NCBI GenBank assembly: GCA_003141815.1
Contig: PLNQ01000117.1
Span: 3,037-37,372 of the forward strand
Length of the DNA stretch: 34,336 nt
DNA from: Acidimicrobiaceae bacterium
Lineage (GTDB): Bacteria > Actinomycetota > Acidimicrobiia > Acidimicrobiales > RAAP-2
Direction of reading: 5' to 3'
Notes under the pieces: model-generated
What the model was told of the DNA's origin: nothing
The model's input: the letters and a program-made list of their open reading frames with translations, nothing else
The model's database searches: none
Translations under genes and position numbers: made by a program
In this document: positions 17,032 to 26,493 of the stretch, piece after piece
How the letters are laid out: the number at the start of each line of letters is the position of its first letter
Numbering within the stretch: position 1 is the first letter of the stretch

Positions 17032-17229
17032 TTAGAGGAAGCGTCGAACGAGTTTTATTACACTCGCCACGGCCGCGACCGTTCCTAACACTATCCCCAA
17101 TAACAGACCCCAAGGAGCGGTCCGCCAGACGTGGTCCGCCCAAAGTCCCAGCAGGACGCCGACGGCGAGGCAACTGGCGATCGTCGTGCCCATCGACGCG
17201 AAGGCCGCAAGGCCGGGCAGGTTCTTCAT
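17032..17229 (-). CDS. atpZ: AtpZ-like two-helix membrane protein
   Basis: 65 residues with two hydrophobic helices; GLLLGIVLGTVAAVASVIKLVRRF at the C-terminus and LAVGVLLGLWADHVW match the ATPase_gene1/AtpZ family encoded at the head of many atp operons, implicated in c-ring assembly or in ion transport with AtpI. The frame stays open upstream to 17589, but that extension is a Pro/Arg-rich out-of-frame reading of wecA; the true start is ATG 17229, with AGGAGA 8 nt before it. It follows wecA by 53 bp. Confidence 0.82.
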   Translation of the reverse strand: MKNLPGLAAFASMGTTIASCLAVGVLLGLWADHVWRTAPWGLLLGIVLGTVAAVASVIKLVRRFL

Positions 17230-17282
17230 CGTTGATTTCTCCTGGTCCGAATCGCCCGGAGGACCCTCGTCACCAGCTGGAC

Positions 17283-18425
17283 TCACGGGGAGACGACTTC
17301 GTCGGCGACGTCGGCTTCTTCGCGACGGCGACGATGGCGCCAACGAAGGGGGCTGAACCAGGTGAAAAGGGCGATGACGAGGACCGCCACGCCTAGGGGG
17401 ATAAACACGTTGGCCCGAGTATCGAAGAGCGGCAACAACACGAACCCGCAGAGCAGCGCCGTCCAGGCCCAGAGAATAATGACGGTTCGCCGATGCCCGT
17501 GGCCGAGGCGCATGAGTCGGTGGTGGATGTGGTTCTTGTCGGGCGTGTGAAAGCCCTGCCCCGAGGCCGTTCGTCTCGCGAATGCCCACACAGCGTCGAC
17601 GAGTGGAACACCCAAGATGAAGACCGGAATCAAGAGGGGCGCGAAGAAGAAGAACGTCACGCCACTGGCCGGAGGGGTTCTACCGCCGATCACCATGGTC
17701 GAGGCACTCATCAGAAGACCAAGCATCAGCGCGCCGGCGTCGCCCATGAAGAGTTTCGCGGGGTGGAAGTTGTCGCGTAGGAATCCAATGCAGATGCCGC
17801 AGGTGAGCGCTGCGATAAGCGGCCCAACGTTCGTCACGGGCAACAGGCCCAGACGCTCGAGACGCAACCCATAGAGACACAGCGTCCCCGACGCGATGCC
17901 GACGATGCCGGCCGCCAGACCGTCGAGCCCGTCGATGAGGTTGACGGCGTTCGAGAGCGCGAACACCCACACCGCCGTGATCACGGGCAGAATCGAGGGG
18001 CCCAAGACAATGAAGCCCGCGAAGGGCAGTTTGAGCTGGTACATCGTGGCACCACTGAAGTAGAGGACCGAGGCGGCGAGGAACTGCCCGGCCACCTTCG
18101 CCGGTGCGCTCATCTCACGAAAGTCATCAAGCACACCGACGACGAAGATCACGCCGGTGGCGAGTAGTACGCCGAGCATCTCGTGCGACGACGTGATCAC
18201 GATGCGCAGGGAGGGAATGAGAAAGGCGAAGAGCAGCGCGATACAGAAGCCGACGAGCATCGCGCCCCCGCCGCCGTAGGGAGTCACCTTGCTGTGGACC
18301 TTACGTTCGTCGGGCAGGGCGACGTATCCGACGCGCAGCGAGATCGCGCGCGCGGGTCGGTTCGCGATCAAGGTGACAACGGCCCCGACCACGATGACGG
18401 CGAGGTACGCGGCAATATTGCCCAT
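17283..18425 (-). CDS. wecA: Polyprenyl-phosphate GlcNAc-1-phosphate transferase (WecA/Rfe-type)
   Basis: 380 residues, polytopic (about 10-11 helices), member of the glycosyltransferase-4 family with MraY. Signature parts: VHSKVTPYGGG, VVGVLDDFREMSAP, ALSNAVNLIDGLDGLAAG, FMGDAGALMLGLLM and DKNHIHHRLMRLGH, which give the Asp and His catalytic/metal residues. It transfers sugar-1-phosphate from a UDP-sugar (GlcNAc in the family) to a polyprenyl phosphate, starting arabinogalactan-linker or other wall polysaccharide synthesis. Mycobacterial rfe/wecA lies in the same place before the atp operon. ATG 18425, 3 nt after glyA. Confidence 0.93.
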   Translation of the reverse strand: MGNIAAYLAVIVVGAVVTLIANRPARAISLRVGYVALPDERKVHSKVTPYGGGGAMLVGFCIALLFAFLIPSLRIVITSSHEMLGVLLATGVIFVVGVLDDFREMSAPAKVAGQFLAASVLYFSGATMYQLKLPFAGFIVLGPSILPVITAVWVFALSNAVNLIDGLDGLAAGIVGIASGTLCLYGLRLERLGLLPVTNVGPLIAALTCGICIGFLRDNFHPAKLFMGDAGALMLGLLMSASTMVIGGRTPPASGVTFFFFAPLLIPVFILGVPLVDAVWAFARRTASGQGFHTPDKNHIHHRLMRLGHGHRRTVIILWAWTALLCGFVLLPLFDTRANVFIPLGVAVLVIALFTWFSPLRWRHRRRREEADVADEVVSP

Positions 18426-18428
18426 GAA

Positions 18429-19718
18429 CTACTTCGTAAAGTTCGCGTACGGGTTGAAGTTGGCGCAAAGGGCCGCGATATCGTTGCGTACTTCAACGAG
18501 TGCGTCCTCGTCGTCGCGCTTGCGCAGCGCCCGAGACATCAGCGACGCGATGGCCTCGAACTCATTCTCCTTCATTCCCGCGGTGGTCTCGGCCGACGTG
18601 CCGACACGGAGTCCCGACGTCACGAAGGGGCTGCGCGGATCATCCGGGATCGTGTTGCGATTGGTCGTGATGCCGGCGCGGTCGAGGACCTCTTGGGCAA
18701 CTTTACCCGTGAGCTCCGCGTCAAAGTCGCGCAAGTCCAACAGCACCATGTGATTCTCCGTGCCCCCCGACACCAAGCGGAAACCCTCGTTCGCGAGCGC
18801 GCGGGCAAAGGCCTTGGCGTTCGCGACGATCTGCTCGGTGTACACGGAGAAACTTGGCTGGCTCGCTTCCTTAAAGGCCACGGCCTTCGCGGCGATGACG
18901 TGCTCAAGGGGACCACCCTGCTGGCCGGGGAAGACCGCGGAGTCAATCTTCTTCGCGTGCTCTTCTCGACAAATGATGGCACCCCCGCGTGGACCGCGCA
19001 GCGTCTTGTGCGTCGTGAACGTCACGACGTCGGCGTAGGGCACGGGATTCGGATGAGCACCACCAGCGATGAGTCCGGCCACGTGCGCGGAGTCGAACAT
19101 CAACATCGCGCCCACTTCGTCAGCAATCTCTCGAAAGGGCGCTGGATCGATCCGTCGGGCGTAGGCCGTCGCGCCCGCGACGATCAATTTCGGTCGGTGC
19201 GCCAGCGCGAGCTCGCGCACGTTGTCGAAGTCAATTTGCTCACCAGGCGCCGCCGGATCGTCCGAGCGTGGTGTCACGCCGTAGGAGACGAACTTCCAAT
19301 ACTTTGACGTGATGGACGCCGGCGATCCGTGCGTGAGGTGCCCACCTTGATCGAGACGCATCGCAAGGATCGTGTCGCCCGGGTCCAACAGTGCTTCGTA
19401 GACCGCGACGTTGGCGTTGGCGCCACTGTGGGGCTGGACGTTCGCGTGATCGGCCCCGAAGATCGCGGTGAGGCGTCGCCGCGCCAAGTCCTCGATCTCG
19501 TCGACGACGTAATTGCCGCCGTAGTAGCGACGTCCGGGATAGCCCTCGGCGTACTTATTGGTCAGAATTGATCCGGCCGCCGCCAACACCGAGGGCGACG
19601 CGAAGTTCTCGCTCGCGATGAGTTGCACAGTGGTTGTTTGACGGTCCCACTCCGCCGCCAAGAGCGAGGTGATCTCGTCATCGTTGACGATCCAGGCGTC
19701 TAAGGGCGATGATCCCAC
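18429..19718 (-). CDS. glyA: Serine hydroxymethyltransferase
   Basis: 429 residues. PLP enzyme interconverting serine plus tetrahydrofolate with glycine plus methylene-tetrahydrofolate. Motifs: [62 protein letters not shown] and the PLP lysine in [15 protein letters not shown] start at 19718, 4 nt after the rpiB stop; GAGGAG lies inside the rpiB end. It probably forms an operon rpiB-glyA-wecA leading into atp. Confidence 0.97.
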   Translation of the reverse strand: MGSSPLDAWIVNDDEITSLLAAEWDRQTTTVQLIASENFASPSVLAAAGSILTNKYAEGYPGRRYYGGNYVVDEIEDLARRRLTAIFGADHANVQPHSGANANVAVYEALLDPGDTILAMRLDQGGHLTHGSPASITSKYWKFVSYGVTPRSDDPAAPGEQIDFDNVRELALAHRPKLIVAGATAYARRIDPAPFREIADEVGAMLMFDSAHVAGLIAGGAHPNPVPYADVVTFTTHKTLRGPRGGAIICREEHAKKIDSAVFPGQQGGPLEHVIAAKAVAFKEASQPSFSVYTEQIVANAKAFARALANEGFRLVSGGTENHMVLLDLRDFDAELTGKVAQEVLDRAGITTNRNTIPDDPRSPFVTSGLRVGTSAETTAGMKENEFEAIASLMSRALRKRDDEDALVEVRNDIAALCANFNPYANFTK

Positions 19719-19722
19719 GTAA

Positions 19723-20181
19723 CTACTTCTCCTCGCGCGCTAACTCGCTGTCGAGTTCGCGTATTTTTTCGATCCGGCCCTCGTGTCGCGGCTGCGGCGC
19801 GGCGTTGAGCCACGCCTCCATCGTCTCTATGGCGACGATCGTTCCCGTGAGGCGTCCACCCAAACAGAGCACGTTGGCGTGATTGTGCTCACGTGACAAG
19901 TGACCCGAGGTGACGTCGTGCACTACGGCCGCTCGCACGCCCGGAATCTTGTTGGCGGCGATCGCGATGCCGATGCCCGAGCCACAACAAGCGACCCCGA
20001 GTTCGGCCTCGCCCGAGACCACTGCTCTTCCCACCGCCGCGCCGAAGTCGGGGTAGTCGACTGGTTCGTTGGCGCTGTCAGTACCGAGATCGAGCACATC
20101 GTAGCCCCAGCCAATCAGCGTGGTCTTGAGAAGGGTCTTGAGGTCGTAACCGGCGTGATCTGAACCCATGGCGATGCGCAT
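19723..20181 (-). CDS. rpiB: Ribose-5-phosphate isomerase B
   Basis: 152 residues. Motifs: [14 protein letters not shown] at the N-terminus, [13 protein letters not shown], and [22 protein letters not shown] with the catalytic Cys loop, then [14 protein letters not shown]. It interconverts ribose-5-phosphate and ribulose-5-phosphate; allose-phosphate activity is possible in the family. The frame extends upstream to 20301, but homology begins at [11 protein letters not shown], so ATG 20181 is used. TATGGT sits 7 nt upstream and may be a -10 of a leaderless mRNA. Divergent from the carboxylase operon. Confidence 0.94.
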   Translation of the reverse strand: MRIAMGSDHAGYDLKTLLKTTLIGWGYDVLDLGTDSANEPVDYPDFGAAVGRAVVSGEAELGVACCGSGIGIAIAANKIPGVRAAVVHDVTSGHLSREHNHANVLCLGGRLTGTIVAIETMEAWLNAAPQPRHEGRIEKIRELDSELAREEK

Positions 20182-20313
20182 TATTACCACCATACCCGTA
20201 CCACTTCGCTGTTCCACGACGAAGGGACGGCGCGTGAGGAGAAGTTTTGTCGACGATGATGTCGCCAATCGTTGACCCCTGACGAGCCCAGGTTTCCACA
20301 TTCAACTCGTAAC

Positions 20314-20328
20314 TAGGCTTTGCGCATG
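20314..20328 (+). promoter_or_regulatory. Putative leaderless promoter of the carboxylase operon
   Basis: TAGGCT (20314-20319) is followed by 6 nt and then the ATG (20326-20328). No Shine-Dalgarno and no good -35 are seen. The intergenic space to rpiB is about 144 bp and shows no strong palindrome. Confidence 0.4.
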
Positions 20329-21963
20329 AAGCATGTCCTGCTCGCGCCGCCGCTCTCCTCGACGCTCGACACGTCGTCAGATTCCTTCCAAAAGAACCGC
20401 GCCGACATGCTTGAACAGGTCGGCGTCATTGACGAACTTCTCGACGAAGCCGCAGCGGGCGGTGGCGAAAAAGCCATGGAGCGGATGCGCTCGAGGGGCA
20501 AATTGCCAGTTCGCGAGCGCATCGCCAACGTGCTCGACCCTGACTCTCCATTCCTCGAAATCTCCGCCCTCGCGGGCTACGACTCGGACTACACCATTGG
20601 CGGGGGCATGGTGGTGGGCATCGGCGTCATCGCGGGCACCGAGTGCCTGATCATGGCCAACGACCCTTCGGTCCTCGGTGGCGCGCTCACCTTGTACTCA
20701 GCCAAGAAGTGGATGCGCGCCCTGGAAATTGCGCGCGACAACCAGATCCCCTACGTCAGCTTCGTCGAGTCGGCCGGCGCGGACCTGCGCGTCGGTAGCG
20801 GCGGTGGCGGGCGCATGCAGACCGGCCACTTCGCCGAGAGTGGACGATTCTTCTACGACCTCATCGAACTCTCGAAGATGCGCGTGCCGACGGTCAGCGT
20901 GGTCTTTGGATCGTCGACCGCGGGAGGCGCCTACCAACCCGGTCTTTCGGACTACAACATTCTCGTCAAGGACCAGTCGAAAATCTTCCTCGCCGGTCCC
21001 CCGCTCGTGAAGATGGCCACGGGCGAAGAGTCCGACGACGAGACTCTGGGCGGCGCACTCATGCACGCCGAGGTCTCGGGACTCGGCGACTACTTCGCCG
21101 AGGACGAGATGGACGCCATTCGCTTGTGTCGCGAAGTGGTGTCGCACTTGAACTGGCGAAAGAAAGGTCCCGGTCCGTCGCTCGAGAGCGACGGACCGGT
21201 CCACGACCCCGAGGAACTTCTCGGCATCGTGAGTCGCGACCTTCGCCAGAGCGTCGACGTGCGCGACGTGATCGCTCGCGTCGTCGACGGTTCGCGCTTC
21301 GAAGAGTTCAAGGCTCGCTACGGCTCGACACTCATCTGTGGCTGGTCGAGCATCCACGGCTACCCGGTGGGCATCCTCGGCAACAACGGCGTCATCCACC
21401 CCCACGCCGCCGAGAAAGCTGGCCAGTTCGTGCAGCTCTGCAATCAGATAGACGTCCCCCTCATCTTCTTGCAAAACATCACCGGTTACATGGTGGGTAA
21501 AGAGGCTGAAGCTGAGGGCATCATCAAAAAGGGATCGCAGATGTTGAACGCGGTCACGAACTCCACCGTGCCGCACCTGACGGTAATCATCGGCTCGTCG
21601 TATGGCGCGGGCACGTACGGGATGTCCGGGCGCGCCTTCAACAATCGCTTCACCTTCCTCTGGCCCACCGCGAAGGTCGCTGTCATGGGACCCAAGCAGA
21701 TCGCGGGCGTGATGTCCCAAGTACGCCGAGCGCAGGCCGAGCGCAAGGGTCTCCCATTCGACGTAGCCGAAGACGCCAAAATCGTGGCGATGGTGGAGGC
21801 GTCCCAGGAGAAAGGTTCGCTGGCCTTGGCGGCGACGGGTGCCGTCAGTGACGACGGCATCATCGATCCGCGCGACACTCGCACCGTGCTCGGTTTCTGC
21901 CTGTCGGTGGTGCGCAGCCGCCCCGTCGAGGGTGCGACGAGTTACGGAGTCTTTCGACTGTGA
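20326..21963 (+). CDS. Acyl-CoA carboxylase beta (carboxyltransferase) subunit, MCC/GCC-like
   Basis: 545 residues with two crotonase-fold carboxyltransferase halves. ARGKL-like RSRGKLPVRERI, the acyl-CoA pocket FGSSTAGGAYQPGLSDYN, IFLAGPPLVKMATGEESDDETLGGA, and FLQNITGYMVGKEAEAEG with IGSSYGAGTYGM are typical of methylcrotonyl/geranyl-CoA carboxylase beta rather than propionyl- or acetyl-CoA types. It transfers the carboxyl from biotin to a branched enoyl-CoA. ATG 20326 is chosen over TTG 20320. The stop overlaps the next start (GTGA). With the next gene it makes a full alpha/beta carboxylase; gene content recalls the mycobacterial accD2-accA2 locus. Confidence 0.9.
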   Translation: MKHVLLAPPLSSTLDTSSDSFQKNRADMLEQVGVIDELLDEAAAGGGEKAMERMRSRGKLPVRERIANVLDPDSPFLEISALAGYDSDYTIGGGMVVGIGVIAGTECLIMANDPSVLGGALTLYSAKKWMRALEIARDNQIPYVSFVESAGADLRVGSGGGGRMQTGHFAESGRFFYDLIELSKMRVPTVSVVFGSSTAGGAYQPGLSDYNILVKDQSKIFLAGPPLVKMATGEESDDETLGGALMHAEVSGLGDYFAEDEMDAIRLCREVVSHLNWRKKGPGPSLESDGPVHDPEELLGIVSRDLRQSVDVRDVIARVVDGSRFEEFKARYGSTLICGWSSIHGYPVGILGNNGVIHPHAAEKAGQFVQLCNQIDVPLIFLQNITGYMVGKEAEAEGIIKKGSQMLNAVTNSTVPHLTVIIGSSYGAGTYGMSGRAFNNRFTFLWPTAKVAVMGPKQIAGVMSQVRRAQAERKGLPFDVAEDAKIVAMVEASQEKGSLALAATGAVSDDGIIDPRDTRTVLGFCLSVVRSRPVEGATSYGVFRL

Positions 21964-23903
21964 CGTTCACAACCATCATGGTGGCCAATCGTGGCGAGAT
22001 CGCGCGACGCGTCATTCGCGGCGCCCACGCCGTAGGTCTACGTTGCGTCGCGGTGTACGTGGACGTTGACGCCGACGATCTCTACGTGCGCGAAGCCGAC
22101 GTCGCGATGCGCCTCGCCACGAACTACCTCGACGGCGAGGCGATTCTCGCGGCCGCGAAGATGAGCAGCGTCGAAGCCATTCACCCCGGGTACGGATTCC
22201 TCTCGGAGAACGGCGACTTCGCGGCGAACGTTGAAGCGGCTGGTCTCGTGTGGATTGGCCCCTCGCCCCGGGTCATCGACTCGATGGGTGACAAGCTCGC
22301 GGCGAAAAGGCTCGCGAAACGAGCGGGCGTGGCGGTGCTTCCGTCGAGTGAGGACCCCAACGACGCTTCGTCCATTGGCTACCCCCTCATGGTCAAGGCC
22401 GTCGCCGGCGGCGGTGGCAAGGGAATACGCGTCGTAACCGACGCCACGCAACTCGACGAAGCCGTCGCGGCGGCCCAGCGTGAGGCGAAGAGCAGTTTCG
22501 GCGACGATCGCATCTTCATCGAGCGCTACCTTGCCTCGTCGCGTCACGTGGAAATCCAGATACTGGGTGATCGTTACGGGAATCTTGTGCACCTCGGCGA
22601 GCGCGACTGTTCGATCCAGCGCCGCCATCAGAAACTTATCGAGGAGTCACCCTCGCCCATCGTTGACGAGGACTTACGTCGCGCCATGGGCGCCGCGGCG
22701 CTCGATCTCGCCCGGCTGATCGGCTACAAGTCCGCGGGAACCGTCGAGTTCCTCGTCGACGATGAGACGCACGACTTCTACTTCCTGGAAGTGAACACTC
22801 GCCTTCAAGTCGAACATCCCGTCACGGAAGAAGTGACGGGCATCGATCTCGTTCGAGAGCAACTGCGTGTCGCCCAAGGCGAACGTCTCGGCTACGGGCA
22901 AGACGACGTGCACTTTTCGGGAAGTGCCATCGAGGTCCGCCTCTGTGCGGAGGACCCGAGCGTGGGCTTCCTCCCGGCAACGGGCACACTCTTCGCGTAC
23001 GAGACGCCGAGCGAGCCTCTGGTGCGCTGGGAAAGCGGCGTCGAACGAGGTTCAGTCGTCACCGTTTCCTTCGATCCCCTCCTCGCCAAGGTCATCGCGC
23101 ACGCCCCCACCCGCGTCGAGGCCGCCGCGACCCTCGCGCGAGCCCTCGAGCGGTTGCATCTCGGTGGGGTGACGACGAATCGCGACTTCTTGGTGGCGAC
23201 ACTTCGTAGCGAACACTTTCTCGCGGGTGACACGACGACCGACTTCATCGAGCGCTTCGATTCCCCACGCGAACTTCCCTTTTGTGAGGAGGAGTTGGTC
23301 GCGGCGGCGAGCGCGGGCGCACTATGGCTTCAAGGGGAGCGCCGAGCCAACGCCGAGGTTCTTCATCAGGTACCCAGCGGTTGGCGCAACGCCCGATTGC
23401 CGCGCCAGCGCACGTCGCTCCTATTTGGTCACCAACAAATGGACCTCAACTACGCGTTACGTCGCGATGGAACGTTCGATCTCGGGGCTCACGGTTCGGC
23501 TCGCGTCCATCACTGGAACGAGTCAGCGATCGACCTCGAGCTGAACGGATATCGCAGCACGTCGCGCGTGACGAGAGCGGGCGAGAATCTCTACGTACAG
23601 ATCCTGCGCGGCACCGTGGCCTTCAAGATCGTCTCGCGCTTTGACGTCCAACACGGCGAAATCACACCTGGTGGTCTCAACGCGCCCATGCCTGGACTCA
23701 TTCTCGACGTTCGCGTCAGCGCCGGACAACACGTCAACGCCGGTGAGACGATGGTCGTGATGGAAGCAATGAAGATGGAGCACGTCATCAGCGCGCCAAG
23801 CTCGGGAACCGTGAGCGAAGTGCTGGTCACCAAGGACCAGCAGGTCGACAACGGCGCACCACTTCTCACTTTCGACCCCGACGACACCACGAACGAGACC
23901 TAA
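21960..23903 (+). CDS. Acyl-CoA carboxylase alpha subunit (biotin carboxylase + BCCP)
   Basis: 647 residues. Biotin carboxylase with MVANRGEIARRVIRGAHAVGL at the N-terminus, the Gly-rich ATP loop VAGGGGKGIRVV, ERDCSIQRRHQKLIEESPSP and FLEVNTRLQVEHPVTEEVTG. A linker domain follows (about 450-570), then the biotinyl domain with VVMEAMKMEHV, the biotinylated residue being Lys605. It carboxylates biotin using bicarbonate and ATP for the neighbouring beta subunit. GTG start overlapping the previous stop by 4 nt; an internal ATG at MVANRGE is the alternative. 2 nt separate it from the next gene. Confidence 0.93.
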   Translation: MTFTTIMVANRGEIARRVIRGAHAVGLRCVAVYVDVDADDLYVREADVAMRLATNYLDGEAILAAAKMSSVEAIHPGYGFLSENGDFAANVEAAGLVWIGPSPRVIDSMGDKLAAKRLAKRAGVAVLPSSEDPNDASSIGYPLMVKAVAGGGGKGIRVVTDATQLDEAVAAAQREAKSSFGDDRIFIERYLASSRHVEIQILGDRYGNLVHLGERDCSIQRRHQKLIEESPSPIVDEDLRRAMGAAALDLARLIGYKSAGTVEFLVDDETHDFYFLEVNTRLQVEHPVTEEVTGIDLVREQLRVAQGERLGYGQDDVHFSGSAIEVRLCAEDPSVGFLPATGTLFAYETPSEPLVRWESGVERGSVVTVSFDPLLAKVIAHAPTRVEAAATLARALERLHLGGVTTNRDFLVATLRSEHFLAGDTTTDFIERFDSPRELPFCEEELVAAASAGALWLQGERRANAEVLHQVPSGWRNARLPRQRTSLLFGHQQMDLNYALRRDGTFDLGAHGSARVHHWNESAIDLELNGYRSTSRVTRAGENLYVQILRGTVAFKIVSRFDVQHGEITPGGLNAPMPGLILDVRVSAGQHVNAGETMVVMEAMKMEHVISAPSSGTVSEVLVTKDQQVDNGAPLLTFDPDDTTNET

Positions 23904-23905
23904 CG

Positions 23906-25672
23906 ATGGCGGCGCCACTGCGAATCGCCAACTGTTCGGGTTTCTTCGGTGATCGTCTTTCGGCCGCAAACGAGATGGTCAACGACGGTCCCATCGACGT
24001 TTTGACGGGCGACTGGCTGGCCGAGTTGACCATGCTCATCTTGGCGCGGACCCAGGCGAAAAACCCTGGTGTCGGGTACGCCCGAACCTTTGTGACCCAG
24101 ATGGAACAGGTCATGGGCACCTGCCTGGAGCGAGGCATCAAGGTCGTCTCCAATGCCGGAGGCCTCAACCCCGAGCGCTGCGCCGAGGCCGTCGCCGAGG
24201 TCGCCGCCACGCTCGGTCTCTCGCCCGTGATCGCGTACGTCAACGGCGACAACCTCATGGGGCGCCTGGAAGAACTGCAACGAGCTGGCGTCGATCTGGC
24301 ACACTTCGAAACCGGTGAACCAGTCGGTGACGTCTCGCGATTCATCACGGCCAACGCCTACCTGGGCTGCTTTGGCATTGCCGAGGCGTTGTCGATGGGT
24401 GCCGACATCGTCGTCACCGGTCGCGTCACCGACGCGGCGCTCGTTTGCGGTCCTGCGGCCTGGCATCACCAGTGGCGCCGAGACGACCTCGACGCCCTCG
24501 CGGGTGGCGTTGTCGCTGGTCACGTCATCGAGTGCGGCGCGCAGGTGACCGGCGGTAACTACTCCTTCTTTCGCGAGGTGCCGGGCATGGTCCGAGTCGG
24601 TTTTCCTTGGGTGGAGGTTGCCGAGGACGGGTCCTCGGTCGTTGGCAAGCACGACGGTACCGGTGGCGAAGTCTCAGTCGGCACCGTCACCTCACAGTTG
24701 CTCTACGAGATCGGTGGACCTTCGTACCTCGGCCCCGACGTGTCGGCCCGATTCGACACGATTCACCTCGAACAGATCGCGCCGGACCGCGTGCGCATCA
24801 GCGGCACCAAGGGTGAAGCGCCGCCGTCGACACTCAAGGTTGCGATGAATGAGGTCGGTGGCTATCGCAAGGACTTGAACGTCGCCCTCACGGGACTCGA
24901 CATCGAGGAAAAGGCCCGCCTCGTCGAAGAAGCGTTCTGGCTGTCCTGCCCGTTTGTGCCGAGTGATTTTCAAAGCGTCACGACGAGACTCGTTCGAACC
25001 GATAAGCCCGACCCCGCGACGAACGAAGAGGCGGTCGCCACCTGGCGTCTCACCTTGAAGGATGGTGACGAGCGCAAAGTGGGTCGCGCCGTCGCCGACG
25101 CCGTCGTGGAACTCGCGTTGGCGAGCATTCCGGGGTTCTTCATTCCGGGCGCGAGCCCGTCCGCGGGTTCCGCATTTGGCGTCTATCGACCGGCCGTCGT
25201 GCCGAGCAATCTGGTTCCCCAGTACGTGACGGTCTTGGGTGGCAAGAGAACGACGATTGACTCGGTCGCGCCGACCACTAGCGCCGACGTCGTCGTCGAC
25301 GAAAGTGTTAATGACATCGTCATCAGTGGTCGTACGACGATGGCACCCCTGGGCATTCTCTTCGGCACACGATCGGGCGACAAGGGCGGTCACGCCAATC
25401 TCGGGATCTTCGCGCGTAATGACGAGGCCTGGGTCTGGCTTGACGGCTTCCTCTCGATCGAGGAGATTCGCCGACTCTTGCCCGAGACTAGGCCACTGGT
25501 CATCGATCGTTACCGACTACCCACGCTACGTTCACTTAACTTCGTCATACACGACCTGCTCGAAGAGGGCGTCGCCGCCTCAACTCGCCAAGACGCCCAA
25601 GCCAAGGGGCTCGGTGAGTGGCTGCGCAGTCGCTACGTTCCGATCCCAACCGCACTCCTCGATTCCCCGTGA
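23906..25672 (+). CDS. AtuA-like protein (DUF1446 plus C-terminal AtuA-like domain)
   Basis: 588 residues in two parts. The N-terminal two thirds matches the AtuA/DUF1446 family (IANCSGFFGDRLSAANEMV, DVLTGDWLAELTM, VVSNAGGLNPERCAEAV, DIVVTGRVTDAAL). The C-terminal domain (about 480-580) has LGILFGTRSGDKGGHANLGIFARND and the RLPTLRSLNFVIHDLL segment of the AtuA-like ferredoxin-fold. AtuA is required for acyclic terpene use in Pseudomonas, but its reaction is unknown to me. Location between a carboxylase and an enoyl-CoA hydratase supports a role on a carboxylated acyl-CoA (inference). A related gene sits by accD2 in mycobacteria. ATG start; the stop overlaps the next gene. Confidence 0.87.
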   Translation: MAAPLRIANCSGFFGDRLSAANEMVNDGPIDVLTGDWLAELTMLILARTQAKNPGVGYARTFVTQMEQVMGTCLERGIKVVSNAGGLNPERCAEAVAEVAATLGLSPVIAYVNGDNLMGRLEELQRAGVDLAHFETGEPVGDVSRFITANAYLGCFGIAEALSMGADIVVTGRVTDAALVCGPAAWHHQWRRDDLDALAGGVVAGHVIECGAQVTGGNYSFFREVPGMVRVGFPWVEVAEDGSSVVGKHDGTGGEVSVGTVTSQLLYEIGGPSYLGPDVSARFDTIHLEQIAPDRVRISGTKGEAPPSTLKVAMNEVGGYRKDLNVALTGLDIEEKARLVEEAFWLSCPFVPSDFQSVTTRLVRTDKPDPATNEEAVATWRLTLKDGDERKVGRAVADAVVELALASIPGFFIPGASPSAGSAFGVYRPAVVPSNLVPQYVTVLGGKRTTIDSVAPTTSADVVVDESVNDIVISGRTTMAPLGILFGTRSGDKGGHANLGIFARNDEAWVWLDGFLSIEEIRRLLPETRPLVIDRYRLPTLRSLNFVIHDLLEEGVAASTRQDAQAKGLGEWLRSRYVPIPTALLDSP

Positions 25673-26493
25673 CGAACGCTGAGTCCACCGTTGAGGAGTC
25701 GAGCGAGTTGGACGCAGTGCGTCGCGATCTCGTCGATGAACAGAACGCGCTCGACGAAATCGTCGGCGTCTTTTCGGATGATGACTGGCGCCGAGAAACG
25801 CCGAGTCCCGGATGGAGCGTCACGGACCAGATCGGCCACCTGGCCTACTTCGATACCAGCGCCGCGACGGCGATCACTGATCCGGACGCCTTTCGCGTTG
25901 GGGTGAGTGAACTTGTGGCTGGCGCGACGAAAGGGGGAATGGATGAGTTCATCCTCGGCCCGTTTCGGGATCTCTCGACGAAGGAGAAGTTAGTTACGTG
26001 GCGCCGCGCGCGGACGAAACTCGCGGAAGCCGCCCTCTCACTTCGCGACGAGACGCGCGTTCCTTGGTACGGACCGTCCATGAACGCGAAGTCGTTCCTC
26101 GGCGCTCGTCTCATGGAGACGTGGGCCCACGGCACTGACGTCGCGGACGCGCTGAGCGTTGAGCGAAGCGCGACGGACCGCCTGCGCCACGTCGCGCAAC
26201 TCGGCTTCATCACGAGGAAGTGGTCGTACCTGGTACGCGGCGAAGAACTTCCCACGGGTGACGTCCGACTCGAACTCACCAATCCTGCGGGCGGTCTGTG
26301 GACGTGGGGTCGCGACGACGCCGAGGACATCGTCAAGGGTCCCGCCGAAGATTTTTGTCTCGTCGTGACCCAGCGACGTCACGTCGACGACACGTCGCTC
26401 GTAACTGGCGAACTCGGCTATCACTGGTTGGTGAGGGCACAGGCGTTCGCCGGCGGCGCGAGTGACGGACCGAAGCCGAGGAGCATCCAGTGA
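25669..26493 (+). CDS. TIGR03084-like protein, DinB/mycothiol-dependent maleylpyruvate isomerase fold
   Basis: 274 residues. The N-terminal four-helix domain has GWSVTDQIGHLAYFD and METWAHGTDVADAL. His57, Glu150 and His154 line up with the His/Glu/His metal ligands of mycothiol-dependent maleylpyruvate isomerase and DinB-type proteins. The C-terminal part is an alpha/beta domain. The family is common beside carboxylase or AtuA genes in actinobacteria, often named TIGR03084. A thiol-dependent isomerisation or transfer is possible but unproven. GTG 25669 (the frame runs back to 25618) overlaps the AtuA-like stop as GTGA; its own stop likewise overlaps the hydratase start. Confidence 0.82.
   Translation: MTNAESTVEESSELDAVRRDLVDEQNALDEIVGVFSDDDWRRETPSPGWSVTDQIGHLAYFDTSAATAITDPDAFRVGVSELVAGATKGGMDEFILGPFRDLSTKEKLVTWRRARTKLAEAALSLRDETRVPWYGPSMNAKSFLGARLMETWAHGTDVADALSVERSATDRLRHVAQLGFITRKWSYLVRGEELPTGDVRLELTNPAGGLWTWGRDDAEDIVKGPAEDFCLVVTQRRHVDDTSLVTGELGYHWLVRAQAFAGGASDGPKPRSIQ

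Noticed and set aside
17230..17282. Hairpin GGTCC/GGACC between wecA and atpZ
   Set aside because: Only 5 bp around a 12-nt loop; not distinguishable from chance in GC-rich DNA.
17230..17589. N-terminal extension of the atpZ frame (about 120 residues)
   Set aside because: Pro/Arg-rich reading of wecA in another frame; the ATG at 17229 has a good ribosome binding site and matches the family length.
18183..19307. A 374-codon plus-strand frame opposite glyA and wecA
   Set aside because: It spans the boundary of two well-supported genes on the other strand and shows no domain.
20182..20301. Upstream extension of rpiB
   Set aside because: Family similarity begins at [11 protein letters not shown]; the extra 40 residues look random.
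20698..21720. A 340-codon minus-strand frame opposite the carboxylase beta gene
   Set aside because: The plus-strand gene has all carboxyltransferase motifs; the antisense product is His/Asp/Arg-rich without recognisable motifs, a common shadow in high-GC genes.
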